Below, in pieces: positions 31,423 to 32,057 of a stretch of 32,057 nucleotides of DNA (its first letter is position 1; every line of letters starts with the position of its first letter). The position numbers and the translations under genes were made by a program. Below the pieces are notes generated by a model. That model saw only the letters and a list, made by a program, of their open reading frames with translations. It was not told the DNA's origin and made no database searches. Origin of the DNA: Alphaproteobacteria bacterium (GTDB lineage: Bacteria; Pseudomonadota; Alphaproteobacteria; Micavibrionales; Micavibrionaceae); assembly GCA_027482195.1 (NCBI GenBank), contig JAIXWE010000090.1, positions 1-32,057 of the forward strand. The letters run 5' to 3'.

Positions 31423-31938
31423 ATGAAAATCAAAGACCGCCGCGAATTTAAAAATAAATCCCCCGTTCTGACCTTCACCGCGCAAGATAAAGTCATAGAT
31501 GCCGTCAAGGTGATGTCAGAGAAAAACTACGGCGCAAGTGTTATTGTTGATCAAGACAACAAACCGGTCGGCATTGTAACAGAACGCGACTTTATGCGCC
31601 GCTTATTAGCAAAAGGGCTTGATCCCAATACAACGCCGATCTCAGACATTATGACCAAAGACCTCAAGCTTGCCCATGTGGAAGACGACGTGGTTGACTG
31701 GCTTCGTATTATGTCCAATGAACGGTTTCGTCACCTGCCCATCATTGATAACCAAGGCCGGCTGTTGAACCTGATGTCACAGGGGGATTTTGTTTCTTAC
31801 ACCTGGCCGCAATTGTTGAACCAGGTCAAAGAGGCCGCGGTGAAAAGTTTTATGGAGCGGTTTCACGTGCATATGATTTTGGGCGGGATGATGATTTACA
31901 CCATCATCACCCTGATCATTTTGCGCAGCATGTCCTAA
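31423..31938 (+). CDS. CBS-domain-pair protein with a C-terminal membrane anchor
   Basis: The 171-aa protein holds two CBS motifs (about residues 10-65 and 78-130) that together form a Bateman module, which in known families binds adenine nucleotides. Supporting segments are KVMSEKNYGASVIVDQDNKPVGIVTERDFMRRLLAKG, then SDIMTKDLKLAHVEDDVVDWLRIMSNERFRHLPIIDNQGRLLNLMSQGDFV. A hydrophobic stretch at residues 150-168 (MILGGMMIYTIITLIIL) should anchor it in the inner membrane, which is uncommon for stand-alone CBS proteins of this size. SD AGGGAG lies 8 nt before the ATG. A perfect TATAAT is present about 100 bp upstream with only a weak -35. It is divergent from rpoB and its stop overlaps that of the next gene. 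The ligand and target are unknown. Confidence 0.92.
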   Translation: MKIKDRREFKNKSPVLTFTAQDKVIDAVKVMSEKNYGASVIVDQDNKPVGIVTERDFMRRLLAKGLDPNTTPISDIMTKDLKLAHVEDDVVDWLRIMSNERFRHLPIIDNQGRLLNLMSQGDFVSYTWPQLLNQVKEAAVKSFMERFHVHMILGGMMIYTIITLIILRSMS

Positions 31939-32057
31939 GCCGTAACCAAATCGCGGTGGTGTTCGATGAGGTAATGCAAAATGGCATCCTGGCGCGAACG
32001 CGTGTCGGCGGAGCGCACTTTGCTTAACGATACATGTTGATATTCCCCAAACACGCC
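31935..32057 (-). CDS. C-terminal fragment of an unrecognised gene (runs off the window)
   Basis: A frame open from the window edge to a TAG at 31935 encodes 40 residues ending HYLIEHHRDLVTA; it is absent from the ORF track because it has no start in the window. The composition is that of a soluble, helical, charged protein end (KVRSADTRSRQDAILHYL). Its stop overlaps the CBS-gene stop on the other strand by 3 bases, so the genes converge with no terminator between. I do not recognise the family, and a 40-residue open frame could be chance. Confidence 0.5.
   Translation of the reverse strand, partial: GVFGEYQHVSLSKVRSADTRSRQDAILHYLIEHHRDLVTA

Noticed and set aside
31401-31451. Short 16-codon frame (MKFKGAIHENQ) as a leader peptide of the CBS gene
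   Set aside because: It overlaps the CBS start in another frame, has no SD of its own and no regulatory codon run.

Overview
The window is a chromosomal housekeeping segment from a bacterium, almost certainly an alphaproteobacterium of moderate GC. Nearly all genes lie on the minus strand, so transcription runs from about 31.1 kb down to 1. The lineage call rests on gene order and protein type: rpsM-rpsK-rpoA-rplQ without rpsD, secY-adk ahead of rpsM, long zinc-free S14, and a Do-family protease after rplQ. The exact genus cannot be told from sequence alone.

Layout in transcription order. (1) 31935-32057: C-terminal end of an unrecognised minus-strand gene, whose stop overlaps the stop of a plus-strand membrane-anchored CBS-domain gene (31423-31938). 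(2) 31119-31422: divergent intergenic region with inverted repeats and candidate promoters. (3) rpoB and rpoC, closed by an intrinsic terminator. (4) A 64-aa orphan gene with its own consensus-like promoter and terminator. (5) A 385-bp region with two candidate promoters, then the str/S10/spc cluster: rpsL, rpsG, fusA, rpsJ, rplC, rplD, rplW, rplB, rpsS, rplV, rpsC, rplP, rpmC, rpsQ, rplN, rplX, rplE, rpsN, rpsH, rplF, rplR, rpsE, rpmD, rplO. tuf is not present between fusA and rpsJ. (6) A terminator-like hairpin, then secY and adk. (7) A plus-strand gene (6390-7256) for a CHAP-like cysteine amidase/peptidase, set against the direction of the cluster between adk and rpsM. (8) A new promoter and structured leader, then rpsM, rpsK, rpoA, rplQ. 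(9) A degP/htrA-type protease, a DUF429-like protein, an RluA-family pseudouridine synthase, and the start of a membrane protein cut by the window edge.

The genes work together as the core transcription and translation machinery: RNA polymerase beta, beta' and alpha, about 23 ribosomal proteins, EF-G, the SecY channel and adenylate kinase. The unusual parts are the inverted amidase gene with a DnaA-box pair and a palindrome in its upstream region, a repeat-rich rpoA-rplQ spacer, a hairpin touching the degP start codon, the missing tuf, the separation of rpoBC from rplJL, and the 64-aa orphan. I found no CRISPR array, transposase, tRNA or rRNA. Many ORF-track entries start at GTG or TTG upstream of a better ATG; I moved starts where a Shine-Dalgarno (SD) sequence supports it.
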